A DNA stretch of 64,000 nt from Allobosea sp. UNC402CLCol. Its GTDB lineage: Bacteria > Pseudomonadota > Alphaproteobacteria > Rhizobiales > Beijerinckiaceae. The DNA is taken from positions 620,001-684,000 of the forward strand of contig NZ_JQJJ01000009.1 of the NCBI RefSeq assembly GCF_000745475.1, written 5' to 3'. Shown here one piece after another: positions 7,419-15,674 of the stretch. The notes below the pieces were generated by a model. It worked only from the letters and a program-made list of their open reading frames with translations, was not told the DNA's origin and made no database searches. Each line of letters opens with the position of its first letter. Position 1 is the stretch's first letter. The position numbers and the translations under genes were made by a program.

Positions 7419-10064
7419 TTACGCGAGCGCCCGCTCCGCAATGTCGGAGACGTCGCGCGACAGGTTCGGCGTGCGCGCCACCATGCCGAGAGCCTCCTGC
7501 GCCAGGCGCCGGCGGCCGGGTTCCAGCATGCGCCAGCTCTTGAACGAGCCGAGCAGGCGCGAGGCGACCTGCGGGTTCGTCCGGTCCAGCGCCACGACGA
7601 TGTCGGCGACGAAGCCGTAGCCCTCGCCATCGGCCCGGTTGAACTGGGTCAGATTGGCCGCGAAGCCGCCGATCAGCGCGCGCACGCGGTTCGGGTTGCC
7701 GAGCGAGAAGGCCGGGTGCTGCATCAGGCGCTTCACCCGCTCCAGCGTCTCCGGCTCGGCGATCAGGGCCTGCGCCATCAGCCATTTGTCGAGGACGAGG
7801 GGCTCGCCCGCATAGGCTTGCGCGAAGCGTGCGATGAGCTGCTCGCGCCGCTCGCCGGGGATCAGCGTCATCGCGGCCATCGCCGCCAGCCGGTCGGTCA
7901 GGTTGTCGCCCGTCTCGAATTGCTGCTCGCACAGCGCCGCGCCGTCCTCCGGCGCTGCCAGCGCGGTAAGCCCGAGCAGTTCGTTGCGCAGCGCGCGCCG
8001 GCCTGCCGAGGCGGCATCCGCCTTGTAGGGGCCTTTCGTCGCCAGGGCTTGCCGCAAGCCGGGCAGCCGCGGCAACAGCGCTGTCCCGATGGCGGTCGAC
8101 AGGGCGCGGTGGGCGGCGAAGATCGCATCCGGATCGACATCCCTGCCGATCTCGCGGGCGATGTCGGCCGGTGCCGGCAGGCGCAGCACCTGCGCCGCGA
8201 AGGCAGGGTCCGCCAGCGCATCCGCCTGCAGGAAGCCGTCGAGCGCCCGGCCGAGTTCGGCGGCGGTTGCGGGGAGCGTGCCAGAGTCGGCGCCCGGCCT
8301 GCCGGCGGTGACGAGAGCGCGCGTCGCGATGCTCTGCAAGGCCTGCCAGCGGTTGAAGGAATCGCTGTCGGCCGAGAATTGCCTGATGAGATCGGCGTCC
8401 GAGAGGTCGAGCTCCAGCCGCGCCGGTGCGGAGAAGCCGCGCAGCAGCGAGGGGATCGGCGGCTCGGCGATGCCGTCGAAGCTGATCGAGAGCGAGGGGC
8501 CGTCGAGGATGACGAGTCCATCCCCGGCATAGGCATTGGACTGCGTCTTGAGCGGCAGGTCGCCCTGGCTGCCGACCAGCCCGAGCTTGATCGGCAGCAC
8601 CATCGGCTGCTTCTCGCTCTGGCCCGGCGTCGGCGGCGTGCTCTGTGCCAGCTCGAGCGTGTAGCGCCGCGCCGCCGCATCGTAACGGCCGGAGGCGACG
8701 ATGGTCGGCGTGCCGGCCTGTTCATACCAGCGGGCGAAATGGGAGAGGTTCTGGCCTGAGGTCTCTGCGAAGCAGGTGAGGAATTCCTCGATCGTCGCGG
8801 CCGTGCCGTCGCAGCGCTCGAAATAGAGGTCCATGCCGCGCTTGAAGGCGTCGTCGCCGATCAGGACCTTGAGCATGCGGATGACCTCCGCGCCCTTCTC
8901 GTAGACCGTCGGCGTGTAGAAGTTGTTGATTTCCTTGTAGGCGCGCGGCCTGACCGGGTGGGCGAGGGGGCCGGCATCCTCCGAGAACTGGGTCGAGCGC
9001 AGCGTGCGGACATCGGCGATGCGCTTCACCGGACGCGAGCGCTCGTCGGAAGAGAATTCCTGGTCGCGGAAGACGGTGAGGCCCTCCTTCAGGCAGAGCT
9101 GGAACCAGTCGCGACAGGTGATGCGGTTGCCGGTCCAGTTGTGGAAATACTCATGCGCGATGATCGCCTCGATCGAGGCATAGTCGCCGTCGGTCGCGGT
9201 CTGCGGATCGGCCAGGACGTATTTGTCGTTGAAGATGTTGAGGCCCTTGTTCTCCATCGCGCCCATGTTGAAATCCGACACGGCGACGACGTTGAACACG
9301 TCGAGATCGTAGTTGCGGCCGAAGACATGCTCGTCCCAGCGCATGCAGCGCACGAGCGAGTCCAGGGCCCAGCCGGCGCGTCCCGCCTTGCCCGGCTCGA
9401 CATAGACGGCAAGCTCGACCTTGTGGCCATCGGCCGTGACGTAATCCTGCCGGACATGGTCGAGCGCGCCGCCGACCAGCGCGAAGAGATAGGCCGGCTT
9501 GGGGTGCGGATCGTGCCACATCGCGAAATGGCGGTCGCTGCCCGGCACCTCGCCGGTGGCGACGAGATTCCCGTTGGAGAGCAGCACGGGCGCCTCCGCC
9601 TTCGCCGCCTCCAGCCGGACGGTATAGACGCTCATCACGTCGGGCCGGTCGAGGAAATAGGTGATGCGGCGAAAACCATCCGCCTCGCACTGCGTGCAAT
9701 ACACCTTGGATGACCGGTAGAGTCCCATCAGCTTGGTGTTGGCGGAGGGGTCGATTTCCGTCTCGATGGTCAGCGTGAAGCCGCCCCGCGGCGGCGCGTG
9801 GAGCGTCAGCGCCTGCGGCGTGGCCGTATAGGCGGAAGCGTCCAGCTGCGTGCCGTCGAGGCTGATCGTTTTCAGGACGAGCTCGTCGCCGTCCAGCACC
9901 AGCGGTGCGTCGGTTTGCCCGGCCGGATTCGGGCGCAAGGCCAAAAGCGAGCGTATCCGCGTTTTCGTCGGGTGCAGGCCGATGTCGAGATCGACCGTGT
10001 CGATCAGCCAGTCGGACGGGCGGTAATCCTCGAGGCGGATCAGCGGAGCATCTTCGGTACGCAT
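7419..10064 (-). CDS. pepN: Aminopeptidase N (M1 metallopeptidase)
   Basis: This cytoplasmic zinc aminopeptidase removes N-terminal residues from peptides. The protein has 881 residues, the normal length of gamma- and alphaproteobacterial PepN. The exopeptidase motif GAMEN is at residues 268-272. The zinc motif HEYFH (H304, E305, H308) is followed by the third ligand E327 in LKEGLTVFRDQEF. The start at 10064 (MRTEDAPLIRLEDYRPSDW) matches the family N-terminus. There is no signal peptide. The gene lies 87 bases downstream of the cation transporter on the same strand and may be cotranscribed with it. Confidence 0.97.
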   Translation of the reverse strand: MRTEDAPLIRLEDYRPSDWLIDTVDLDIGLHPTKTRIRSLLALRPNPAGQTDAPLVLDGDELVLKTISLDGTQLDASAYTATPQALTLHAPPRGGFTLTIETEIDPSANTKLMGLYRSSKVYCTQCEADGFRRITYFLDRPDVMSVYTVRLEAAKAEAPVLLSNGNLVATGEVPGSDRHFAMWHDPHPKPAYLFALVGGALDHVRQDYVTADGHKVELAVYVEPGKAGRAGWALDSLVRCMRWDEHVFGRNYDLDVFNVVAVSDFNMGAMENKGLNIFNDKYVLADPQTATDGDYASIEAIIAHEYFHNWTGNRITCRDWFQLCLKEGLTVFRDQEFSSDERSRPVKRIADVRTLRSTQFSEDAGPLAHPVRPRAYKEINNFYTPTVYEKGAEVIRMLKVLIGDDAFKRGMDLYFERCDGTAATIEEFLTCFAETSGQNLSHFARWYEQAGTPTIVASGRYDAAARRYTLELAQSTPPTPGQSEKQPMVLPIKLGLVGSQGDLPLKTQSNAYAGDGLVILDGPSLSISFDGIAEPPIPSLLRGFSAPARLELDLSDADLIRQFSADSDSFNRWQALQSIATRALVTAGRPGADSGTLPATAAELGRALDGFLQADALADPAFAAQVLRLPAPADIAREIGRDVDPDAIFAAHRALSTAIGTALLPRLPGLRQALATKGPYKADAASAGRRALRNELLGLTALAAPEDGAALCEQQFETGDNLTDRLAAMAAMTLIPGERREQLIARFAQAYAGEPLVLDKWLMAQALIAEPETLERVKRLMQHPAFSLGNPNRVRALIGGFAANLTQFNRADGEGYGFVADIVVALDRTNPQVASRLLGSFKSWRMLEPGRRRLAQEALGMVARTPNLSRDVSDIAERALA

Positions 10065-10151
10065 GGAAACCCTGATGGCGGAGGTCAGGGAGCGTTTCTA
10101 GAGCATGCCGGCTTGGGATGGAAACACGGCCGTCATGCTTGGGTCTGCGCG

Positions 10152-11597
10152 TCACGCCACCGGCGAAACCGCCGGCTCGGCGTGGCTGACCAGCCGGCAG
10201 ACCTGCGGCCGCGCGATCCGCACGGCACGCTCGATCGCGTCGACGGCGTCATGCACAGCGGCGACGTCGAGCGCCGGGTCGACGCGGCAATGATAGTTCA
10301 CCACCAGCCCCTTCGCCGTCTGCCGCACGCGCACGCTGTGGATGTCGTGGATCGGCCCGGCGAGCTTCGTTGCCTCACTCGCCAGCGCCTTGCCGATATC
10401 CTCGACCGTCTCCCAGGCGGCGTTGTGGCCGGCGGGCTGGCCGGTCTCCATCGGCTCGATATGGGTCTCGACCTCGGTCTCGCCGCCGAATTCGGCCCGG
10501 ATGGCGCTTTCCAGCCGCGTTGCGATCTCATGCGCGTCGCTGAGCGGCAGGCTCTGGTCCACCTCCATGTCGAGGCTGACCGAGAGCTTGTCGCCGATGC
10601 TGTGAACGGTGACGTGATGGACCGGGATCTTGAGCTTGAGCGCGATCAGGAGCACCCGCTCCAGCGCCGTCTCGTCGTCGACCTGCACCGGATCGGCGGT
10701 GATGGTGATCTCGGAGCCCGGTTCGACCTGCACCAGGGCGTTGGAAAGCTGGGCCTTGATCGCGGTGACGCGTTCGAGCGGCAGCGTGCGCGAAACGCCG
10801 ATGCCGATCTCGCCATGGATGCGCCCGCCGGCCGGGCGGACCCTGAGCCAGTTGATCCCCACCACGCCCGGCACGCCGCGCGCGGCCTCGCGCAGCTTCT
10901 CGCTGACGCCTTCCGGCGCCGTGTCCATCAGCGTGTCCAGAACGCGCCGGGCGAGGCGGAAGGCCGAATAGGCCGTGTAGGCCGCGATCGCGAAGGCCGC
11001 GACGGTGTCGGCACGCTCGAAGCCGTACCAGACGCCGATGAGCCCGACCAACACCAGCGCCGAGCCGACGAAATCGGCCGAGAAATGCGTGGCCTCGCCG
11101 GCGAGCGCCTCGCTGCCGGTTTCCCTGGCGACCTTGGTCAGCGAACGCCAGCGGATTGCATCGACCGTCATCGACAGCACCAGCACGCCGATGACGAGCG
11201 GCGTCACCGAGACATGCTCGATCAGGTTGTTCCACAGCCGGTTGCCGGCCTCCCAGAGGATCGCGCCGGCGAGCGTGAACAGGATCGCGGTCTCGACCAG
11301 CGCGGCGAGCGCCTCGACCTTGCCATGGCCGTAATGATGCTCATCGTCGGCCGGCTTGTCGGAGGCGCGCACGGCGAACCAGGTGAACAGCGTCGAGCCG
11401 ACATCGATCAGCCCTTGCAGCGCGTCGGTGAGCAGGGCGAGCGAGCCGGAGAGAATGGCGCCGACGATCTTCGCCGCGGTGAGCAGAATGGTTGCCATCA
11501 CCGAGAGGATTGCCGCACGCTGCTTGATCTGGGCGATCTGGGCAGGCGTTGCGCGCTCAGGCGGTGCCGTCACCGGTCCGTCTTGCGTTGTGGTCAT
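10152..11597 (-). CDS. Cation diffusion facilitator family metal transporter
   Basis: This is an inner-membrane proton/divalent-metal antiporter of the CDF family with 481 residues, longer than most because of an extended cytoplasmic C-terminal part (about 260 residues, probably two dimerisation modules). Membrane helices begin near residue 28. The TM2 motif reads LLTDALQGLID with D58 and D65; the TM5 motif ATHFSADF supplies H171 and D175. An HHYGHG loop (H87, H88, H91) follows TM2. The residue that normally supplies the first transport-site ligand (His in zinc, Asp in Fe/Mn members) is Gln61 here, so metal specificity cannot be assigned. It is divergent from gloA. Confidence 0.9.
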   Translation of the reverse strand: MTTTQDGPVTAPPERATPAQIAQIKQRAAILSVMATILLTAAKIVGAILSGSLALLTDALQGLIDVGSTLFTWFAVRASDKPADDEHHYGHGKVEALAALVETAILFTLAGAILWEAGNRLWNNLIEHVSVTPLVIGVLVLSMTVDAIRWRSLTKVARETGSEALAGEATHFSADFVGSALVLVGLIGVWYGFERADTVAAFAIAAYTAYSAFRLARRVLDTLMDTAPEGVSEKLREAARGVPGVVGINWLRVRPAGGRIHGEIGIGVSRTLPLERVTAIKAQLSNALVQVEPGSEITITADPVQVDDETALERVLLIALKLKIPVHHVTVHSIGDKLSVSLDMEVDQSLPLSDAHEIATRLESAIRAEFGGETEVETHIEPMETGQPAGHNAAWETVEDIGKALASEATKLAGPIHDIHSVRVRQTAKGLVVNYHCRVDPALDVAAVHDAVDAIERAVRIARPQVCRLVSHAEPAVSPVA

Positions 11598-11689
11598 GGC
11601 TCGTCCTGCTTGGCGCCCCTTGGAACCCGGAAGCTCTTGCCCGAATGAGGGAACGGATCAACCCTCTTCCTGCTCAACGAGGATGAACG

Positions 11690-12139
11690 ATGCGATATCT
11701 CCACACCATGGTCCGCGTGACCGATCTCGATCAGGCGCTGGATTTCTACGTCAACAAGTTCGGCATGGTCGAAACCCGCCGGATCGAAAACGAGAAGGGG
11801 CGCTTCACCCTGGTCTTCCTCGCCGCTTCCGACGATCTGGCCGAGGCGAAGGCTGGCGCCTCGCGCGGCCGCCCGACGCTGGAACTGACCTATAACTGGG
11901 ATCCGGAAACCTATACGGGCGGTCGCAATTTCGGCCATCTCGCCTATGAGGTCGACGACATCTACGCGACCTGCGACAAGCTGATGAAGGCCGGGGTCAC
12001 GATCAACCGCCCGCCGCGCGATGGCAACATGGCCTTCATCCGCTCGCCCGACAACATTTCGATCGAATTGCTCCAGAAGGGCGACCCCAAGCCGCCGGCG
12101 GAGCCCTGGGCGAGCATGCCGAACACCGGGAGCTGGTAA
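11690..12139 (+). CDS. gloA: Lactoylglutathione lyase (glyoxalase I)
   Basis: The enzyme converts the methylglyoxal-glutathione hemithioacetal to S-lactoylglutathione. The 149-residue protein consists of two VOC half-folds. The four metal ligands of the family are in place: H5, E65 (LELTYNW), H83 (FGHLAYEV) and E126 (SIELLQ). The motif LTYNWD-x-Y-GN-like segment and the lack of the long eukaryotic N-terminus fit the bacterial nickel-type enzyme. It is transcribed divergently from the CDF transporter across a 92-base gap. Confidence 0.95.
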   Translation: MRYLHTMVRVTDLDQALDFYVNKFGMVETRRIENEKGRFTLVFLAASDDLAEAKAGASRGRPTLELTYNWDPETYTGGRNFGHLAYEVDDIYATCDKLMKAGVTINRPPRDGNMAFIRSPDNISIELLQKGDPKPPAEPWASMPNTGSW

Positions 12140-12167
12140 GGAGTCAGCCGACGTTTGATGGGTGATA

Positions 12168-12202
12168 GCCTCCATGATATCATCCGATGATATCATGGAG
12201 GC
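12168..12202 (+). promoter_or_regulatory. vapBC operator: perfect 16-bp inverted repeat
   Basis: GCCTCCATGATATCAT (12168-12183) and ATGATATCATGGAGGC (12187-12202) form a perfect inverted repeat with a 3-base spacer, directly before the antitoxin start at 12207. The Shine-Dalgarno GGAGG (12197-12201) lies inside the right arm. VapB antitoxins bind such palindromes to repress their own operon. In RNA the same repeat would form a hairpin masking the ribosome site. Confidence 0.8.
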
Positions 12203-12206
12203 TCCG

Positions 12207-12452
12207 ATGGGCATTCTCGTCCGGGACCCGAAGATCGACCGCATGGTCCGCGAGCTCGCCGAGCGTGATGGCATCAGCTTGCAGGCCGCGATCGGCATGG
12301 CCGTCGAGCGCGAATTGAAGCGTCGCGACGAGAGGCGCCGACAAATCGAAGAAGCGACCCGCAAGGCGCAAGAGAAGCTGGCCGCCTATCCAACGGTCGA
12401 TGACGGCTTGACGCATAAGGAATTCTTCGACCGCGAATATGGCGACGCCTGA
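12207..12452 (+). CDS. vapB: VapB-type antitoxin
   Basis: This is an 81-residue antitoxin of the Rv0623-like VapB family: the N-terminal GILVRDPKIDRMVRELAER resembles the DNA-binding part of that family, followed by ELKRR and a charged helical tail ending KEFFDREYGDA that should wrap the toxin. I chose ATG 12207 because GGAGG ends 5 bases upstream; ATGs at 12162, 12174 and 12195 lie in or before the operator and lack a ribosome site. The TGA stop overlaps the toxin ATG by one base (TGATG), giving translational coupling. Confidence 0.85.
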   Translation: MGILVRDPKIDRMVRELAERDGISLQAAIGMAVERELKRRDERRRQIEEATRKAQEKLAAYPTVDDGLTHKEFFDREYGDA

Positions 12453-12862
12453 TGTTTCTGGATGCATCGGTCATCGTGGCCAATCTGCTCGAGGAGGCAG
12501 AGGCCGTTGCGATCAGGGAGGCGCTGTTCGATGAGAACGAACTGGTCACCTCGCCGCTTGCGATGTTCGAGGCGTCGACCCGTCTTGCGGCGGTGAAGCG
12601 CTTCAGCATCGATGACGGGTATCGGGTGGTTCAGGCCTTCATGGAGGATGCGAACGTCCGTGTTGCCGCGATCGATGCGGAGGTCGGCCGGATCGCACAT
12701 CATTGTGCTGGCCTTTTTCATCATTCGACTGGCCATCCCGCGCGTCTGAACATGGGTGACTGCTTCGCCTACGCTTCGGCTCGCGCGGCGAACCTCAAGC
12801 TTGCCTACAAGGGCGACGACTTCATCCACACCGATATCGAAGGTCAGCGCTTTGGCTCCTGA
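12452..12862 (+). CDS. vapC: VapC-type PIN-domain toxin ribonuclease
   Basis: The 136-residue PIN nuclease carries the acidic quartet of VapC toxins: D4 (FLDASV), E40 (AMFEAS), D103 (MGDCFAYA) and D122 (YKGDDF). VapC enzymes cut specific tRNAs or rRNA sites when released from VapB. The target is not predictable from sequence. Start and stop are fixed by the overlap with vapB and by the PIN N-terminus at the first residue. The sugar kinase reading frame begins inside its 3' end. Confidence 0.93.
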   Translation: MFLDASVIVANLLEEAEAVAIREALFDENELVTSPLAMFEASTRLAAVKRFSIDDGYRVVQAFMEDANVRVAAIDAEVGRIAHHCAGLFHHSTGHPARLNMGDCFAYASARAANLKLAYKGDDFIHTDIEGQRFGS

Positions 12863-13760
12863 ACCCGCGCGCGCCGGCGTCTTCTGCCTGGGCATCGCGA
12901 CGCTCGACTATGTCTACAGCGTCGAGACCATGCCGACGCGGGGCGAGAAATACCGCTCGCGCGGTCTCGCCGTGGTCGGTGGCGGCTGCGCCGGCAATGC
13001 CTCGGTCGCCATCGCGCGCCTCGGCGGGGCCTGCTGGCTGGCGACGCGCCTCGCCGATGATCTCACCGGCGACCGCATCGTTGCCGACCTGAACGCCGAG
13101 GGCGTCGACACCGCTTTCGCCCGCCGCGTCGCCGGCCTGACCTCGCCGGTCTCGGCCATCCTCGTCGATGCGCAGGGCGAGCGCATGGTGATCTCCCATT
13201 CCGACCCGGCCATGCCGGAGGATGTCGGCTGGCTGCCGCGCAGCCTTCCGGAGGGGGCCGGCGCGGTGCTTGCCGATACGCGCTGGGGAGAGGGCGCGCT
13301 CGCCGCCCTGAAGCTGGCGCGCCAGGCCGGCGTGCCGGGCGTCCTCGACGGCGACCGCAGGCCGCCCCACCCCGATCTCGTCGCGACGGCGAGCCATGTC
13401 GCCTTCAGCCAGCAGGCCTTGTGCGAGATATCGGGTGAGGAGGACCCTCGTCTCGGCCTCGCCAGGATGGCGCAGGGCGCGCCGAGCTGGCTCGCGGTAA
13501 CGCTCGGCAAGGAGGGCGTGCTCTACTGGGACGGCGAAATCCGCCACAGCCCGGCCTTCGCGGTCGAGACCGTCGATACGCTGGGGGCTGGCGATGTCTG
13601 GCATGGCGCCTTCGCGCTGGCGCTGGCGGAAGGCCGCGACGAGGTGGCCGCGATCCGTTTCGCCTCGGCCGCAGCCGCCATCAAATGCACCCGCTTCGGC
13701 GGCCGCGATGGTGCGCCGACCCGGGACGAGGTAGAGCGCTTCCTGGCCGGGGAGAGTTGA
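12852..13760 (+). CDS. PfkB-family carbohydrate kinase
   Basis: This is a ribokinase-like sugar kinase of about 302 residues. The N-terminal signature GGGCAGNASVAIARLGG and the C-terminal DTLGAGDVWHG with catalytic Asp248 define the family. I chose TTG 12852 because it gives the standard family N-terminus (LGIATLDYVYSVE); no ATG or GTG lies between the vapC end and that motif. This start overlaps vapC by 11 bases, so readthrough from the toxin operon is likely. The substrate is unknown; no sugar-transport gene is adjacent. Confidence 0.85.
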   Translation: MAPEPARAGVFCLGIATLDYVYSVETMPTRGEKYRSRGLAVVGGGCAGNASVAIARLGGACWLATRLADDLTGDRIVADLNAEGVDTAFARRVAGLTSPVSAILVDAQGERMVISHSDPAMPEDVGWLPRSLPEGAGAVLADTRWGEGALAALKLARQAGVPGVLDGDRRPPHPDLVATASHVAFSQQALCEISGEEDPRLGLARMAQGAPSWLAVTLGKEGVLYWDGEIRHSPAFAVETVDTLGAGDVWHGAFALALAEGRDEVAAIRFASAAAAIKCTRFGGRDGAPTRDEVERFLAGES

Positions 13761-13783
13761 TGCCTAATCCGTGCTCAATCCCT

Positions 13784-13836
13784 GCCTGAAATTGAGGCGA
13801 ACGGGATTGGCGGAGGACTTGCCTAACAATGAGGCA
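13784..13836 (+). promoter_or_regulatory. Two similar 15-bp dyads upstream of ureD
   Basis: GCCTGAAATTGAGGC (13784-13798) and GCCTAACAATGAGGC (13821-13835) share 12 of 15 bases, each with GCCT/AGGC arms around a 7-base centre. They lie 37 bases apart in the 111-base gap before ureD (ATG 13872). They could be binding sites for a urease regulator, or short leader hairpins. No known consensus was matched. Confidence 0.4.
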
Positions 13837-13871
13837 GGCGGAAGATAGGCGGCTGCGTTGCTGGAGCCCTG

Positions 13872-14720
13872 ATGTTCGCACCGTCCGTTCCTGCCGCCGC
13901 TGAGCTGACTCTGCCGGCCTATGTCCGCGCGGATGGCGGGGTGCGGCTGCGCTTCGGCCGTACCGGAGCCCGTACGCAAAGGCTCGCTTTGGCGGAATCC
14001 GGCGGCTATCGCGCCCGCTTTCCCGACACCTTCGGCGACGCTTGCGAAGCGGTGCTGATCAACACCGGCGGCGGCATGGCCGGCGGCGATCGCATGCGGA
14101 TCGAGGCTGTGCTCGAGCCCGGCAGCGACGCGGTCATCGCCACGCAAGCCGCCGAGAAGATCTATCGCAGCCAGGGCACGGAAACTCGCATCGAGACGGC
14201 GCTGTCGGTCGGGGAGGGCGCGAGCCTCGCCTGGATCCCGCAGGAGAGCATCCTGTTCTCCGGCGCCCGCCTCAGCCGCAACCTGACGATCGAGCTGGCA
14301 GCCGATGCGCGGCTGGTGGCTTGCGAATCCGTCTTCTTCGGTCGCAGCGCCATGGGCGAGACGGTCGAGCGCGGCGCCTTGCGGGATCGCTGGCGGGTGC
14401 GGCGCGGCGGGCGCCTCGTCTTCGCCGAGGATATGCGGCTGGAAGGCCCGGTGGCGCAGTTGCTGGCGCGCCCGGCCATCGGCGCCGGCGCCCGCGCCGC
14501 CGCCACGCTGCTCGTCGCGGGCCCCGGTCTCGCGACGCTTCTGGAGGCGGCGCGCGCCTGCCTGTCGGAGGCTGCCGATGTCGAGGGCGGGGCCGGCATC
14601 GTCTCCGAGCTTCTCGTCATCCGCCTCGTCTCTCCCGAGGCTGCGCCCTTGCGTCGTGTGCTCGTCACGCTGCTCGGGCATCTGACCGGACGTGCGCTGC
14701 CGCGCACCTGGTCAACCTAA
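13872..14720 (+). CDS. ureD: Urease accessory protein UreD
   Basis: UreD is the scaffold that binds apo-urease and, with UreF and UreG, delivers nickel and CO2 to the active site. The 282-residue protein has the family core: LINTGGGMAGGDRM, ATQAAEKIYRS, WIPQESILFSGARL and ESVFFGRSAMGE. The start ATG 13872 has TGGAG about 8 bases upstream. It is the first gene of the urease cluster and is separated by 10 bases from the small acidic protein. Confidence 0.96.
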   Translation: MFAPSVPAAAELTLPAYVRADGGVRLRFGRTGARTQRLALAESGGYRARFPDTFGDACEAVLINTGGGMAGGDRMRIEAVLEPGSDAVIATQAAEKIYRSQGTETRIETALSVGEGASLAWIPQESILFSGARLSRNLTIELAADARLVACESVFFGRSAMGETVERGALRDRWRVRRGGRLVFAEDMRLEGPVAQLLARPAIGAGARAAATLLVAGPGLATLLEAARACLSEAADVEGGAGIVSELLVIRLVSPEAAPLRRVLVTLLGHLTGRALPRTWST

Positions 14721-14730
14721 GGAGAGCCGC

Positions 14731-15057
14731 ATGCTGCCGATCCAGGGTTTGAAGTGCATCTACGACACCGCCGGCCGGAGCTGGTCGATCGAGCTCGTCA
14801 TCAGGGCCGAGGGCGAGGATGCGCTGCGTCGCTTCGACGTCGACGGGCCGGATGATGCGGAGATGCTGATCGAGGCTTTCGAGGATTCCTCCGTCAGCGT
14901 CTTCGACCCCCAGACCGGCGAGATCGTCTTCGGTTACGAATATCTCGACCTCGACCACGAAGATGACGAGGACGAAGCCGAAGAGGACGAAGAGGAAGAC
15001 TCCGAGGACGATTCGGAGGACGATGAAGCCGCTGGGGACGAGAAGGTAAAGTCATGA
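14731..15057 (+). CDS. Small acidic protein of the urease operon, function unknown
   Basis: This is a 108-residue protein. The first 75 residues look like a compact beta-rich domain with phrases such as [15 protein letters not shown] and [14 protein letters not shown]. The last 35 residues are almost entirely Asp and Glu. I chose ATG 14731, with AAGGAGA 6 bases upstream. Its stop overlaps the ureAB start by 4 bases (ATGA), so it is translated in step with urease subunits. I do not recognise the family. The acidic tail could bind metal or a basic partner, but no Cys/His nickel motif is visible. Confidence 0.8.
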   Translation: MLPIQGLKCIYDTAGRSWSIELVIRAEGEDALRRFDVDGPDDAEMLIEAFEDSSVSVFDPQTGEIVFGYEYLDLDHEDDEDEAEEDEEEDSEDDSEDDEAAGDEKVKS

Positions 15058-15674
15058 ATCTGACGCCGCGCGAAAAGGACAAGTTGCTCGTTGCCATGGC
15101 GGCCATGGTCGCACGGCGACGACTCGAGCGCGGCGTCAAGTTGAACTACCCCGAAGCCGTCGCACTCATCACCGACTTCGTCGTCGAGGGTGCGCGCGAC
15201 GGCAGATCCGTCGCCGAGCTGATGGAGGCCGGCGCGCATGTGATCACGGCCGATCAGGTCATGGACGGCATCGCCGAATTGATCCACGACGTGCAGATCG
15301 AGGCGACCTTTCCCGACGGCACCAAGCTCGTCACGGTGCATGAGCCGGTCCGCGGTTCGGCCGGCCGGCTGAAGCCCGGCGAGGTCGTGACGCTGCCCGG
15401 TGACCTCGTCATGAACGAGGGCCGCGAGAGCCTGACGCTGACGGTCGCGAACACGGGCGACCGGCCGATCCAGATCGGCTCGCACTACCATTTCTTCGAG
15501 GCCAATCCGGCGCTCGCTTTCGAGCGCGACAGGGCGCGGGGCTTCCGGCTCGACATTCCCGCCGGCACGGCGGTGCGCTTCGAACCTGGCCAGACCCGCG
15601 ACGTCAGGCTGGTGGCGCTCGACGGCAAGCGCGAGGTCTATGGTTTCCGCCAGGATGTGATGGGAAAACTGTGA
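15054..15674 (+). CDS. ureAB: Urease gamma-beta fusion subunit (UreAB)
   Basis: The 206-residue chain begins with a complete gamma subunit (residues 1 to about 100: [26 protein letters not shown] start, [19 protein letters not shown] end). It continues directly into a complete beta subunit (about 106-206: [55 protein letters not shown]). Most proteobacteria encode these as two genes; fusions are known from Helicobacter and some others. There is no stop or frameshift at the junction. The gene overlaps both neighbours by 4 bases. Confidence 0.96.
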   Translation: MNLTPREKDKLLVAMAAMVARRRLERGVKLNYPEAVALITDFVVEGARDGRSVAELMEAGAHVITADQVMDGIAELIHDVQIEATFPDGTKLVTVHEPVRGSAGRLKPGEVVTLPGDLVMNEGRESLTLTVANTGDRPIQIGSHYHFFEANPALAFERDRARGFRLDIPAGTAVRFEPGQTRDVRLVALDGKREVYGFRQDVMGKL

